In this document: positions 23,863 to 32,245 of the stretch, in pieces
Position numbering within the stretch: the stretch's first letter is position 1
Layout: every line of letters begins with the position of its first letter
Assembly (NCBI GenBank): GCA_964405835.1
Contig: CAYOPN010000013.1
Span: 1 to 48,134 of the forward strand
From: JAJVIP01 sp964405835
Lineage (GTDB): Bacteria; Elusimicrobiota; Elusimicrobia; F11
DNA length: 48,134 nt
Reading direction: 5' to 3'
The notes under the pieces: model-generated
Told to the model about the DNA's origin: nothing
Databases searched by the model: none
Seen by the model: only the letters and a program-made list of their open reading frames with translations
Made by a program: the position numbers and the translations under genes

Positions 23863-26568
23863 ATGAAGCCGCTTTACCGATTCTCCGACGACAAAGGGTC
23901 TTTTCGCGTGGAGTCGGCCGACCGCCAGGGGCCGCTTTATTTCCCGCTTGTTAACGAGCAGGGGCTTATGTCCGCGATCACGCCGGACTTGGGCGGCGAC
24001 ATCAAAGTTGACCAGCATTCCTTTTTAACGCTTCCGGTCTCATACGAAGATTTGCATTTGAGCCGCGCCACGCGAAATTTCTGGCTTACGTTCAAAGGCA
24101 AATTTGCGAATGTTCCCTGGTCGGTGGTGGGCCGTTCGACGTGGCAGCGCGCCAACGGTATCGGCGAAACCTCCGCGATGGAAGCAGGGTTGTTATGGCA
24201 ACGCGTGACGCGCACCAACCGGCACGCCGGACTTCAGGCCAGCGTTTTAAGTTTTGTGCCATCGCGGGAGCTCACCGCCGAAGTCATGCATGTTGAAATC
24301 AAAAATACCGGCAGAAAAACCGTTGTCTTCACGGCCACCTCCGCTGTCCCGCTCTACGGCCGTTCCGCTGATAACCTGCGCGACCATCGCCACGTCACCT
24401 CGCTTTTGCACCGCCTTTCCATTGAAAAATACGGGCTGCGCCTCTGCCCCACCATGACGTTCAACGAACGCGGACATCTCATCAACAACACCTCCTATTA
24501 TGTGGTCGGCGCCGACGGCCAGGGCCGCGCGCCGGCCGGCGTTTTCCCGACGGTCGCCGCGTTCGTGGGCGAGAGCGGTGATTTGGAGCGTCCGGAGGCG
24601 TTGGTCAAAAATCTTAAACCATCCACCAAGATCGCATCGACCGACCATGGCAAAGAGGCCATCGGCGCGTTGCAATTTCGTCCCGTGACGCTCAGGTCCG
24701 GTCAGACGGCTTCGTTCACGCTGTTGCTGGGCGTTGAGCGCGGTTCCTGGGAAAAAGGCCCGCGTCCGCCCCGGCCCTCCGAAGTAAAAGGGTGGTTCGA
24801 AGAAACGAAAAAGTTTTGGGAGGGAAAACTTTCCACGATCCGATTTAAGACCGGTGACGCCGAATTCGACGGCTGGGTGCGCTGGGTGCAGGTCCAGCCG
24901 ATTTTGCGGAAGTTGTTCGGTTGTTCGTTCCTGCCCGATTTCGATTACGGCCGCGGTGGCCGCGGTTGGCGCGACCTCTGGCAAGACTGCCTGGCGCTCC
25001 TGCTACAGGACCCGGATGAAGTGCGCGGCGACATCGTCCACAATTTCGGGGGCGTGCGCGCGGACGGTTCGAACGCCACCATCATCGGCCGTCAGAAAGT
25101 CCACGGAAAATGGCTGCCGGAATTCATCGCGGACCGCAACAACATCACGCGCACCTGGATGGACCACGGCGCCTGGCCGTTTCTCACCACCTTGCTTTAC
25201 ATTCACCAGACCGGCGACACCAAGGTCCTGCTCGAACAGGCACCCTATTTCCGCGACGCGTTGACGCACCGCGGGAAAAAAGTGGACCCGTCGTGGTCCG
25301 CGTCGGGCCGGCCCGACGGCGGCCAGGGGACGGTGCTTGAACATATTCTCATCCAAACCGTGGTCCAGTTCTTCAACGTCGGTGAACACAACATTATCCG
25401 CCTCGAAGACGCCGATTGGAACGACGGCCTCGACATGGCGCACGAGCGCGGCGAGAGCGTGGCGTTCACGAATCTTTACGGCGGCAATCTCGGCGCGCTG
25501 GCGGACTTGCTGGAGTCGCTGGCGTCCGCGGAGGGTTGGAAAGAGGTGTCCGTGGCGAAAGAATTGGTCCTGCTTTTGGACCGTCTGGATTCAAATGTCA
25601 ATTACGACAGCGCCGCCGACAAACGCAAACGCCTTGCTTCCTATTTTGAACAGGCCGCCCGCGGCCTCTCCGGAAAAAAGACCGCGGTCTCTATTCCCAG
25701 ATTGGTCACCGATTTGCGTGCGAAGGCCGCATGGATCAAGCAGATGATCAACAAGCAGGAGTGGATCGAAGAAAACGGCCAGGGTTGGTTCAACGGCTAT
25801 TACGACAACAACGGCCGCCGCGTCGAAGGAAAAGCCTCCGACGGCCGCGTGCGCGTGACATTGTCGGGCCAGGTTTACCCGATCATGGCCGGCGTCGCTG
25901 ACGAGAAACGCGTTCGCTCGGTGGTGCGCGCGGTCGACAAATATTTGTGGGACAAGGAGTTGGGCGGCGTTCGGCTCAACACGGATTTTGGCGGGGTCCA
26001 GCCCCAGCTTGGGCGCGCGTTCTCGTTTGCGTTCGGCGAAAAAGAAAATGGCGCCGTGTTCAGCCACATGGCGGTCATGTACGCGAACGCGCTTTACCAG
26101 CGCGGGTTCGCCGGGGAAGGCCACCGCGTTTTGCATTCCCTTTTCAACATGGCGAAAAAAAGTGACCGCAGTAGAATTTTCCCCGGACTTCCTGAATACT
26201 TCAACAACGAAGGCCGGGGCCGTTATATGTACCTGACCGGCTCGGCCAGCTGGTACGTGTTGACGTTGTTGACTCAAGCCTTCGGTGTTCGCGGTCTTAA
26301 CGGTGATTTGCTGATCGCGCCCAAGCTGGTCCCGGAACAGTTCGACAAACAGGGCCAGGCGAAGGTCGCGGTCCGGTTCGCGGGAGCGGAGGTGACGGTG
26401 ACGTACCGGAACCCGCGGCGCGTGGCGAACGAAAAAGCCAAGATCAAAAATGTGAGCGGTTCCGACGGTCCGGTGGCTTTTGACCGGTTGTCCGACCGGG
26501 AGGTCGTGATCAAACGTGAAGACATCTCGAAACAAAAAAAATGGGACATCCAAGTCGATCTGGGGTAA
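23863..26568 (+). CDS. GH94-like glycoside phosphorylase
   Basis: A 901-residue cytoplasmic carbohydrate enzyme, two bases after the signalling gene. The N-terminal beta-sandwich has LYFPLVNEQG, SAITPDLGGDIK and DLHLSRATRNFW. The (alpha/alpha)6 barrel has FLPDFDYGRGGRGWRDLWQD and ADWNDGLDMAHERGESV, where Asp521 sits at the general-acid position of GH94 cellobiose/chitobiose-type phosphorylases. LTGSASWYVL lies near the end. There is no signal peptide. Family members cleave beta-glucosides with phosphate to a sugar 1-phosphate. The roughly 900-residue subgroup with this N-terminus is usually labelled cellobiose phosphorylase without proof, so I leave the substrate open. It probably shares a transcript with 22085 and 26572. 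Confidence 0.85.
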   Translation: MKPLYRFSDDKGSFRVESADRQGPLYFPLVNEQGLMSAITPDLGGDIKVDQHSFLTLPVSYEDLHLSRATRNFWLTFKGKFANVPWSVVGRSTWQRANGIGETSAMEAGLLWQRVTRTNRHAGLQASVLSFVPSRELTAEVMHVEIKNTGRKTVVFTATSAVPLYGRSADNLRDHRHVTSLLHRLSIEKYGLRLCPTMTFNERGHLINNTSYYVVGADGQGRAPAGVFPTVAAFVGESGDLERPEALVKNLKPSTKIASTDHGKEAIGALQFRPVTLRSGQTASFTLLLGVERGSWEKGPRPPRPSEVKGWFEETKKFWEGKLSTIRFKTGDAEFDGWVRWVQVQPILRKLFGCSFLPDFDYGRGGRGWRDLWQDCLALLLQDPDEVRGDIVHNFGGVRADGSNATIIGRQKVHGKWLPEFIADRNNITRTWMDHGAWPFLTTLLYIHQTGDTKVLLEQAPYFRDALTHRGKKVDPSWSASGRPDGGQGTVLEHILIQTVVQFFNVGEHNIIRLEDADWNDGLDMAHERGESVAFTNLYGGNLGALADLLESLASAEGWKEVSVAKELVLLLDRLDSNVNYDSAADKRKRLASYFEQAARGLSGKKTAVSIPRLVTDLRAKAAWIKQMINKQEWIEENGQGWFNGYYDNNGRRVEGKASDGRVRVTLSGQVYPIMAGVADEKRVRSVVRAVDKYLWDKELGGVRLNTDFGGVQPQLGRAFSFAFGEKENGAVFSHMAVMYANALYQRGFAGEGHRVLHSLFNMAKKSDRSRIFPGLPEYFNNEGRGRYMYLTGSASWYVLTLLTQAFGVRGLNGDLLIAPKLVPEQFDKQGQAKVAVRFAGAEVTVTYRNPRRVANEKAKIKNVSGSDGPVAFDRLSDREVVIKREDISKQKKWDIQVDLG

Positions 26569-26571
26569 CGC

Positions 26572-27090
26572 ATGATTGCGCCCGCTTTCCCGCGCTGGTT
26601 CCGCCGCTTCTTTAAAAACGAGCAGCATTCGGAGACCCTCGATTTTTTCCGCGGCGTCCCGTTGTTTCACTCCCTTTCTTCCCGCCAACTTGCCCGCGTG
26701 ATGCTCGCCATGCAGCCCCGCTTCTACCGTACCGGAGAGATGTTGTTTGAAGAAGGCCATGTCGGCAAAGCTGTCTTTATTATGAAAAGCGGCAAAGTCG
26801 AACTTTCCCGCAACGCCAATGGTCAACAGCGCACGCTCGGTATCTTGGGCCCCGGCCAAATGTTTGGAGAAATGGCGCTGCTCGAACAAATGAAACGAAC
26901 TGCCAGCGCAACCGTGGTCGAAGACGGAGACGTGTTCCTGCTTTACACGGCCACGCTCGACGCGTTGATCCGCGAACATCCGGAGATTGGCGTCAAACTC
27001 TTGCGGAACATGGCGGTCATGCTGTCGGCGTTGTTACGCCGGACCAACCAGGAATTGGACCGTCGGATCAAGGAAGAGGCCGCCGGTTGA
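26572..27090 (+). CDS. Cyclic-nucleotide-binding-domain protein without DNA-binding domain
   Basis: A 172-residue protein with a basic N-terminus and a Crp-type cNMP-binding fold at about 25-150. FRGVPLFHSLSSRQL is the usual entry and GEMLFEEGHVGKAVFIMKSG the beta-roll. FGEMALLEQMKRTASATV is the phosphate-binding cassette with the Glu and Arg expected for a cyclic-nucleotide ligand. The C-terminal part is one helix (LLRNMAVMLSALLRRTNQEL) and no HTH follows, so this is a sensor or adaptor rather than a transcription factor. It starts three bases after the phosphorylase, and its stop overlaps the permease start. It may regulate that permease. Confidence 0.85.
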   Translation: MIAPAFPRWFRRFFKNEQHSETLDFFRGVPLFHSLSSRQLARVMLAMQPRFYRTGEMLFEEGHVGKAVFIMKSGKVELSRNANGQQRTLGILGPGQMFGEMALLEQMKRTASATVVEDGDVFLLYTATLDALIREHPEIGVKLLRNMAVMLSALLRRTNQELDRRIKEEAAG

Positions 27091-28151
27091 AGCCGGTCCC
27101 GTTCTGGCGCTCGGTCTTCTCGCTGCTCGCGTTGGCTTTTGCGCTGACCTTCATTTTCCATGTCTGGGCCGTGGTCGTGCCGTTCGTGTTGGGGATCGCC
27201 GGCGCCTACTTGATCCAACCCCTGGTAGACCGTTTCGTCTCAATGGGCCTGCGTCGTGACCGTACCGTCCTCGTCTTGTACATGCTGATTCTGTTGACCG
27301 TTGTGACGCTCGGCATCGTCTTTATTCCAAGGATGATTTCAGAAGCCAACGCATCGCTGCAATCTTTGCCGGCATATGCTGAAAAATTTAACGCGCTCAA
27401 CGACGGTTTGAGCGACTCTGTCAACAAATGGCTGGCCCGCTTCAAAGGACCCTCGGCCAAAACCGTGACACTGCCTTTCCGCGCGGACGCGTTGGTTGAG
27501 CGGTTCGTGACATCTATTCCTGAAAATATTTCGAGCCTGGCCCATTTCGGTATGTGGATCCTGATCGTGCCGTTCGTCTGTTATTTCTCACTGGCCAATG
27601 GAAAAGACTGGGTCAAAAGCATCTTTGATTTGACGCCGAGCGAATACGTCGAAAACCTGCTTGGGCTGATTTCAGAGATCAACGCGTCCCTGGGCGGTTA
27701 CATCCGCGGACAATTGCTCGACGGACTGTGCGTGGGAACATTGACCATGGCCGGCCTCTGGTTGCTGGGCTTTGATCAGTCGATTTTGATCGGCGTTCTG
27801 GTCGGGTTTCTCAACCCGGTGCCGTTTTTGGCCCCGTTGGTCGGAGGTTCGCTTACGCTTTTGATGGGATATTTCCAGGGCATGGCGCCGTCGGCATTGT
27901 TCGGAATTTTTTGCCTGTTTGTGCTTGTGCGTTTGTGCGACGATTTTATTTTCACGCCATTCATTGTTGGCCAAAGTGTGCGGCTTCACCCGGTGGCCAT
28001 GTTGTTTGCTATCTTGGCTGGCGTTGAAGTCGGCGGTTTGTTGGGGCTTGTGTTCGCGGTGCCGGCGGCGGCGATATTAAAAGTGATTTTCTCGGTAGTT
28101 TTAAGCGGGCGGCGCGACAACGTGTTGCTCGGTTCTTCTCACATCGTTTAA
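27087..28151 (+). CDS. AI-2E-family (PF01594) membrane transporter
   Basis: A 354-residue polytopic protein starting at TTG 27087, which overlaps the preceding stop (TTGA) behind an AAGGAAGAGG ribosome binding site. Helices are seen at about 8-28, 33-52, 65-85, 150-175 and in a crowded C-terminal group at 205-345. PFVLGIAGAYLIQPLV, GYIRGQLLDGLCVG, LVGFLNPVPFLAPLVGG and RLHPVAMLFAILAGVEVGG are family signatures. Members include TqsA and Na+/H+ or solute exporters; the substrate cannot be told from sequence. Coupling to a cNMP-binding gene is notable. Confidence 0.9.
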   Translation: MKPVPFWRSVFSLLALAFALTFIFHVWAVVVPFVLGIAGAYLIQPLVDRFVSMGLRRDRTVLVLYMLILLTVVTLGIVFIPRMISEANASLQSLPAYAEKFNALNDGLSDSVNKWLARFKGPSAKTVTLPFRADALVERFVTSIPENISSLAHFGMWILIVPFVCYFSLANGKDWVKSIFDLTPSEYVENLLGLISEINASLGGYIRGQLLDGLCVGTLTMAGLWLLGFDQSILIGVLVGFLNPVPFLAPLVGGSLTLLMGYFQGMAPSALFGIFCLFVLVRLCDDFIFTPFIVGQSVRLHPVAMLFAILAGVEVGGLLGLVFAVPAAAILKVIFSVVLSGRRDNVLLGSSHIV

Positions 28152-28166
28152 TTCAGGAGGGTTTCC

Positions 28167-28418
28167 ATGGAAAAAGTACCTTTGCTTCTTTTGGCCTTGG
28201 CCGCGGGTTACGCGGTGCTGGTGATTTCCAATAAACAAGAGCGTCCGCTGGACGTTCTTGGCCGCGTCATCGGCGGTCTCGTTCTTCTGGGCGCTGTTGC
28301 CGGACTCGTTTGCGCGGGCATCTGCGCTATGAAATGCGCCAAGATGAGCTGCGACACGGGCATGATGAAAAGCGGCTGCCCAATGACGTCCTCGGAAAAT
28401 CCCGCGCCTTCCAAATAA
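28167..28418 (+). CDS. Small two-helix membrane protein with Cys/Met-rich tail
   Basis: An 83-residue protein with a strong AGGAGG upstream. Hydrophobic helices lie at about 4-20 and 34-53. The tail carries Cys at about 51, 55, 59 and 68 among several Met residues (MKCAKMSCDTGMMKSGCPM), a pattern suited to thiol/metal binding. No family is recognised. Its stop overlaps the start of the next exported protein (TAATG), so the two are probably made together. Confidence 0.7.
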   Translation: MEKVPLLLLALAAGYAVLVISNKQERPLDVLGRVIGGLVLLGAVAGLVCAGICAMKCAKMSCDTGMMKSGCPMTSSENPAPSK

Positions 28419-29149
28419 TGCGCCGGTTTTTATTGGCGGCTGTTGCGCTCTTAAGTGCAACCGCGCTGCGCGCCGAATGGGCCAAAGACGGTCTCTGGAA
28501 CGACGGCCGCGCCGAAGTGGCGGTCTATGATTCCGAGCGCGTGGTGGACGGAAAAGTGCGCAAGTTCCGCGAGCACTTGATCACCATGAAAGAAACCGAC
28601 GGGCCCAAAAAAACGCGCGGTTTCCGGTTCCATCAGGCCCAGACAATTGAACTCGAAAATTACTCCCGCCATTATCTGACCGAAATTTCCGCCGATGGCG
28701 ATACCGCGCGCAAGACGCTTAAGATTGTGGACGCGGTCCAGGATTGGAACGGTAACTCCGTCCTTACATATAAAGAGGGCGATGCCGGGGTGGAAAAGGA
28801 CGATTATTTTGACGCGCAGATTCCTTTGGCGTTCCGGTCGCTTCCGTTTAAGGACGGGGTTGAGAAGTCGGCCCGCATCTGGGAGATAACGGCGGCATCG
28901 GGACCGGTCGTTACCAAAGCGCTTATTTCGATTTCCGCGGGGGAAACCGTTCGCGGCCGCAATTCATTGCCATGCTGGCTGGTCACCGTGACAAAGGGCG
29001 ATAGGGCCGACAAATATTGGTTTGAAAAGAAATCCCCAAATATTTTGGTCAAAATGGAAACCGCCGACGGACGCAAACGTTTGCTATACGGCAGGGCCCG
29101 CTGGACCTTTTGGGACCGCCGGATCCCGCGACCGAATATATTGAAATGA
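28418..29149 (+). CDS. Exported protein of unknown function
   Basis: A 243-residue product starting at ATG 28418, overlapping the previous stop; the frame is open back to 28310 but that region belongs to the preceding gene. The signal peptide is MRRFLLAAVALLSATALRA. The mature part is predicted mostly beta (AEVAVYDSERVVDGKVR, REHLITMKE, KYWFEKKSPNILVKMETADG), like DUF3108-type or outer-membrane-lipid-type sandwich proteins. A similar layout (W-N-D-G then A-E-V...Y) occurs in hypothetical proteins of Bacteroidetes and Planctomycetes, so I name no function. A repeat at 29151-29208 starts two bases after the stop. Confidence 0.75.
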   Translation: MRRFLLAAVALLSATALRAEWAKDGLWNDGRAEVAVYDSERVVDGKVRKFREHLITMKETDGPKKTRGFRFHQAQTIELENYSRHYLTEISADGDTARKTLKIVDAVQDWNGNSVLTYKEGDAGVEKDDYFDAQIPLAFRSLPFKDGVEKSARIWEITAASGPVVTKALISISAGETVRGRNSLPCWLVTVTKGDRADKYWFEKKSPNILVKMETADGRKRLLYGRARWTFWDRRIPRPNILK

Positions 29150-29150
29150 C

Positions 29151-29208
29151 GTACCTAGTACCTGGTTCCTGGTAAAGGCTGTTCTACTAGGTACCGGGTA
29201 CTAGGTAC
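29151..29208. repeat. Inverted repeat between the exported protein and nfu
   Basis: The arm 29151-29174 (GTACCTAGTACC...) and arm 29185-29208 (...GGGTACTAGGTAC) are inverted copies matching at 21 of 24 positions with a 10-base loop. Each arm is itself built of CTAGTACC/GGTACTAG units. It fills the gap between two genes and ends just before the CAGGAG ribosome binding site of nfu. It may act as a terminator, a message-end stabiliser or a dispersed repeat. Confidence 0.75.
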
Positions 29209-29223
29209 TTTCAGGAGAATTAA

Positions 29224-29487
29224 ATGGATCCAATTACAGTCACTAACATTGAAGAGACCCGCAAAAAAGTGGAAGCGGCGTTGGACCGCGTGCGCCCGGC
29301 GCTGCAGGCCGACGGCGGCGATGCGGAGATCGTGGACATTTCACCCCAAGGGGTTGTCACGCTTCAACTCATGGGCGCTTGCGGCGGCTGCGCGATGTCG
29401 ACCATGACGCTCAAACAGGGCATCGAACGCGTTGTGCTCATGGAGGTCCCTGAGATCACTGCCGTCGAAGCCATGTCGATGGAATAA
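29224..29487 (+). CDS. nfu: NifU C-terminal-type Fe-S carrier protein (Nfu)
   Basis: An 87-residue stand-alone NifU C-terminal domain. DRVRPALQADGGDAEIVD is the family opening and GACGGCAMST holds the two ligand cysteines (Cys53, Cys56). Such proteins accept and deliver [4Fe-4S] clusters as dimers. CAGGAG precedes the ATG. Its TAA overlaps the ATG of mrp, so both Fe-S carriers form one unit. Nearby Fe-S clients are GlcF, CysH, RimO and MutY. Confidence 0.93.
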   Translation: MDPITVTNIEETRKKVEAALDRVRPALQADGGDAEIVDISPQGVVTLQLMGACGGCAMSTMTLKQGIERVVLMEVPEITAVEAMSME

Positions 29488-30545
29488 TGCCCACCGTTTT
29501 AGAAGTACGCCAAGCCCTCTCCAAAGTCGAGGAACCCGAGCTTCACAAGGACATCGTGTCGCTCAACATGGTCAAAAACATCGATATCAACAACGGCGAT
29601 GTTGCCTTGACCATCGAACTCACTACCCCCGCCTGCCCATTAAAAGATGAGCTCAAAGCCCGCGTTGAGAAGGCCGTTCAATCTCTGCCGGGCGTCAAGA
29701 AAATCACTGTGGAATTCACGGCGCGTGTGCTGCAGGCCAGACCCGTCCAAGCCAAGGCCCCTATCGAAGGCGTCAAACACATCGTGGCCGTTTATGCCTG
29801 CAAAGGCGGGGTTGGCAAGTCCACGGTTGCGAGCAATCTTTCCACGGCTTTGGCCCTTCGCGGCGCGAAAGTGGGCTTGCTTGATGCCGATATTCATGGT
29901 CCTAATGTCCCTTTAATGATGGGCACATCCGGCCGGGCCGAAGTGTCGGGCGACAACAAGATCACGCCGATCATCGGTCATGGCGTCAAAACCATGTCGT
30001 TGTCCTATGTCATGGACACCGACTCCCCCAAAATTTGGCGCGGCCCCATGATCCATGGCGCCGTGCAGCAGTTGCTCCGCGACACGGCTTGGGGGGAACT
30101 TGACTACCTTATTATTGACCTGCCTCCGGGCACAGGCGATGCGCAGCTCACAATTGTCCAGTCCGTCCCATTGTCGGGTGTGGTGATTGTGACCACACCG
30201 CAGGCGGTCTCTTTATTGGACGGCCAAAAAGGAATTGGGATGTTCCAAAAACTCCATGTGCCGATGCTGGGCCTCATCGAGAACATGTCCGGCTTTGAAT
30301 GCCCGCATTGCCATACCGTAACCGATATCTTTTCAAGGGGCGGGGGAAAGGCCGAGGCGGAACGCCTCAGCATTCCGTTTTTGGGGGCGGTCCCGATCGA
30401 CCCGCGGATCATGACCGGCGGCGACACCGGCACCCCGATTGTTGTTTCCCATGACAAATCTTCGACAGCTCAATTACTCCTAAAAATCGCCGACCGGGTC
30501 GCAGGAAACATCAGCATAAATCAATACGAAACCGCGAATATCTAA
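29487..30545 (+). CDS. mrp: Mrp/ApbC-type Fe-S cluster carrier ATPase
   Basis: A 352-residue protein with an N-terminal MIP18/DUF59 domain (about 1-90; LTTPACPLKDEL). The Mrp/NBP35 P-loop ATPase follows: CKGGVGKSTVASNL at 105-118 is the deviant Walker A, then LLDADIHGPNVPLMMG, LPPGTGDAQLT, and Cys272-Pro-His-Cys275 for cluster binding between subunits. It binds and transfers [4Fe-4S] clusters with ATP hydrolysis. Length and motifs are complete. It overlaps nfu by one base. Confidence 0.95.
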   Translation: MPTVLEVRQALSKVEEPELHKDIVSLNMVKNIDINNGDVALTIELTTPACPLKDELKARVEKAVQSLPGVKKITVEFTARVLQARPVQAKAPIEGVKHIVAVYACKGGVGKSTVASNLSTALALRGAKVGLLDADIHGPNVPLMMGTSGRAEVSGDNKITPIIGHGVKTMSLSYVMDTDSPKIWRGPMIHGAVQQLLRDTAWGELDYLIIDLPPGTGDAQLTIVQSVPLSGVVIVTTPQAVSLLDGQKGIGMFQKLHVPMLGLIENMSGFECPHCHTVTDIFSRGGGKAEAERLSIPFLGAVPIDPRIMTGGDTGTPIVVSHDKSSTAQLLLKIADRVAGNISINQYETANI

Positions 30546-30679
30546 ATACATCTTGATGGCCCCCAGGAGTCATGGTAGTTTTGGTTCAATGTGATTTTTT
30601 AATACGTTTATTCAAGCCTGCCCGCCACAAGCCCGGTACCATTGGGTAGTGAGTTTCGGCAGGCGGGGAGGCCCACCCG
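30546..30679 (+). other. Intergenic region before the lipoprotein cluster, with hairpin repeat
   Basis: This stretch carries an inverted repeat: GCCTGCC (30616-30622) pairs with GGCAGGC (30658-30664), and GCCCGCC/GGCGGGG continue the similarity inside. The right arm runs into GGGGAGG (30665-30671), the ribosome binding site of the gene at 30680. A T/A-rich patch (30594-30610) could hold a promoter, but I see no well-spaced hexamers. Confidence 0.55.
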
Positions 30680-31117
30680 ATGAAGTACGCATTCGCTCTA
30701 ATGACCCTGGCTTTTTTGGCCGGTTGCGGAGGCAGTAAGTCTTACGTGAAGAAAGGGGAGATTGAAAGGACCCTCGACCAGGAAGCGGTGAAAAAGAACA
30801 CGCTTGAAGCCATCGGTATCGGCGCCGCTGACCAGACCCTCAACAACACCACCCAGAAACGCGCCACCTCGCGCAACGCCGCCATCGTGGCCGCCCAGTA
30901 CGAAATGCTTTCCATGATCAAAGGTGTCGAACTCGAAGGAGGTATTCGGGTCGAGCGCGCCATGGAAACCGATTCCGTTCTCCAGACCAAGATTGATGCG
31001 GCGATTAAAGGAGCCGAAATCGTCAAATCCGAATGGACCAACGACGATGGTTGCCTGGTCACGATCCGCTTGGACAAGAAGCGCCTCCAAGAGCAGATGG
31101 GCGTCAAATTTAAATGA
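30680..31117 (+). CDS. LPP20/FlgP-like outer-membrane lipoprotein
   Basis: A 145-residue lipoprotein. The signal peptide ends in the lipobox LAGC (Cys16) and +2 is Gly, which favours outer-membrane sorting. The mature part has ATSRNAAIVAAQYEMLSMIKG, then EGGIRVERAMETDS and IDAAIKGAEIVKSEW, the pattern of the LPP20 family (Helicobacter LPP20, Vibrio FlgP). FlgP works with FlgO and FlgT at the flagellar outer-membrane ring, but no flagellar gene lies here. The GGGGAGG ribosome binding site is supplied by the right arm of an inverted repeat. First of four lipoprotein genes in a row. Confidence 0.8.
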   Translation: MKYAFALMTLAFLAGCGGSKSYVKKGEIERTLDQEAVKKNTLEAIGIGAADQTLNNTTQKRATSRNAAIVAAQYEMLSMIKGVELEGGIRVERAMETDSVLQTKIDAAIKGAEIVKSEWTNDDGCLVTIRLDKKRLQEQMGVKFK

Positions 31118-31207
31118 CGCATGATGCATGTCGCATGAAGCATGGTTAACGGCGCAATGAAAGTCAGATCCTTTTTATCATGCGTCATGCTGCATGCGAC
31201 ATGCGTC
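31116..31207. repeat. Inverted repeat spanning the start of a lipoprotein gene
   Basis: The left arm 31116-31144 and right arm 31179-31207 consist of GACGCATG/GCATGTCGCATG units in opposite orientation; GCATGTCGCATG-A/C-AGCATG matches at 18 of 19 bases. The left arm overlaps the previous stop codon. The right arm lies inside the next gene and encodes the hydrophobic part of its signal peptide (CVMLHATCVA). Confidence 0.75.
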
Positions 31208-32242
31208 GCTTTTTTGGTCGGCTGCGCCGGCTCAAAGTCCCGTCTCAAGGTCGGTAAGACCGTCGAAGGCGAGGTGGTGGAGGCGGAGGGGTTTGCTCCC
31301 AACGATCCCCAAGACATCATCAACACCAAACGCGGTTCGCTCATCGACGCCCAGCGCAATGCCATAGAAAAAGCGGTGGGCGTTTTTGTGTCCGCGCGCA
31401 CCATGGTTGAAAAGGCCATCGCGATCGAAAACAATATTCTCGCTCGCACCGACGGCTACCTGAAAAAGTACGACATCCTTAGCGAAGGCGTGGTGGAGAA
31501 CAACCTATACCGCACGCGCATCCGCGCATTGGTCGCTCTCAAAGATTTGGAACAGGACTTAAGAGACATGTCGCTGCTCAAGACCAACGAACTCAAGCGT
31601 CCGCGGGTGGCGCTCGACATCACCGAACAGGTGAACAAGGCCGCCGTTGATGAAGAGGCGGCCGAGACGGCGATGCAGAGCGCTCTCATGGAACAAGGTT
31701 TTGTGATCATTCAAGGAGACCGCCTTAAGGAGGCGGACCTCGTTATTAAAGGAAAAGCGTCGTCGTTTCCGTTTCAGGCGGAGGGCCTCGGCGGTTTTGT
31801 TTCGTACCGTGCCCGTCTGGCGGTCCAGGCAGTCCGCCCTGGCACTCAGGATGTGGTCTCGTCGATGAACCGCGAAGCCAGCGGGCTCGGCGGCAATGCC
31901 GACTTGGCGGCGCTCAAGTCGCTTGAAACGGTGGGCGAACTCACCGGCAAGGAATTTGGCGCGCAACTGACCGACGTGTGGTCCAAAGGGAAAAATTTGC
32001 TCGTGTTCGTGGAAGGCGTCAAATCGTTTTCGGACGTGGAACGCGTGCGCAAACATTTGATATCGCAGCCCGGCGTAAAGGACATGAGCCTACGGCTCTA
32101 CGATGAAGGCATGGCCCAATTTGAAGTGCTGCTTGGTTCGGTTTCATCCACGGAGCTGGCGGCGTCGCTGGAACAAAGCAAAACGCTGAAGCTCAAAGTC
32201 CTCGAAAGCAAACCGCAAACTCTTCGTCTCGGCCTGGAGTAA
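31157..32242 (+). CDS. Lipoprotein with FlgT-N-like domain
   Basis: ATG 31157 gives the signal peptide MKVRSFLSCVMLHATCVA and the lipobox LVGC; an alternative ATG at 31142 adds MVNGA. The product is 361 residues. After the lipid Cys, VEAEGFAPNDPQDI, RGSLIDAQRNAIEKAVGVFV and ARTDGYLKKYDILSEG match the FlgT N-terminal domain (PF16548 type). The middle and C-terminal parts (about 140-361) have EQGFVIIQGDRL and ADLVIKGKASSF, like the beta-alpha folds of CsgG/LpoB-type lipoproteins, and a final helical/beta domain I cannot place. In Vibrio, FlgT carries N, middle (TolB-like) and C domains in one chain. Here the C-type domain is on the CsgG protein at 32947. Part of the signal peptide derives from an inverted repeat. 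Confidence 0.75.
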   Translation: MKVRSFLSCVMLHATCVAFLVGCAGSKSRLKVGKTVEGEVVEAEGFAPNDPQDIINTKRGSLIDAQRNAIEKAVGVFVSARTMVEKAIAIENNILARTDGYLKKYDILSEGVVENNLYRTRIRALVALKDLEQDLRDMSLLKTNELKRPRVALDITEQVNKAAVDEEAAETAMQSALMEQGFVIIQGDRLKEADLVIKGKASSFPFQAEGLGGFVSYRARLAVQAVRPGTQDVVSSMNREASGLGGNADLAALKSLETVGELTGKEFGAQLTDVWSKGKNLLVFVEGVKSFSDVERVRKHLISQPGVKDMSLRLYDEGMAQFEVLLGSVSSTELAASLEQSKTLKLKVLESKPQTLRLGLE

Positions 32243-32245
32243 TGA

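Noticed and set aside
25591..26979. Long minus-strand frame opposite the phosphorylase and cNMP-binding genes
   Set aside because: Shadow of two well-supported plus-strand genes; low-complexity basic composition and no start signal.
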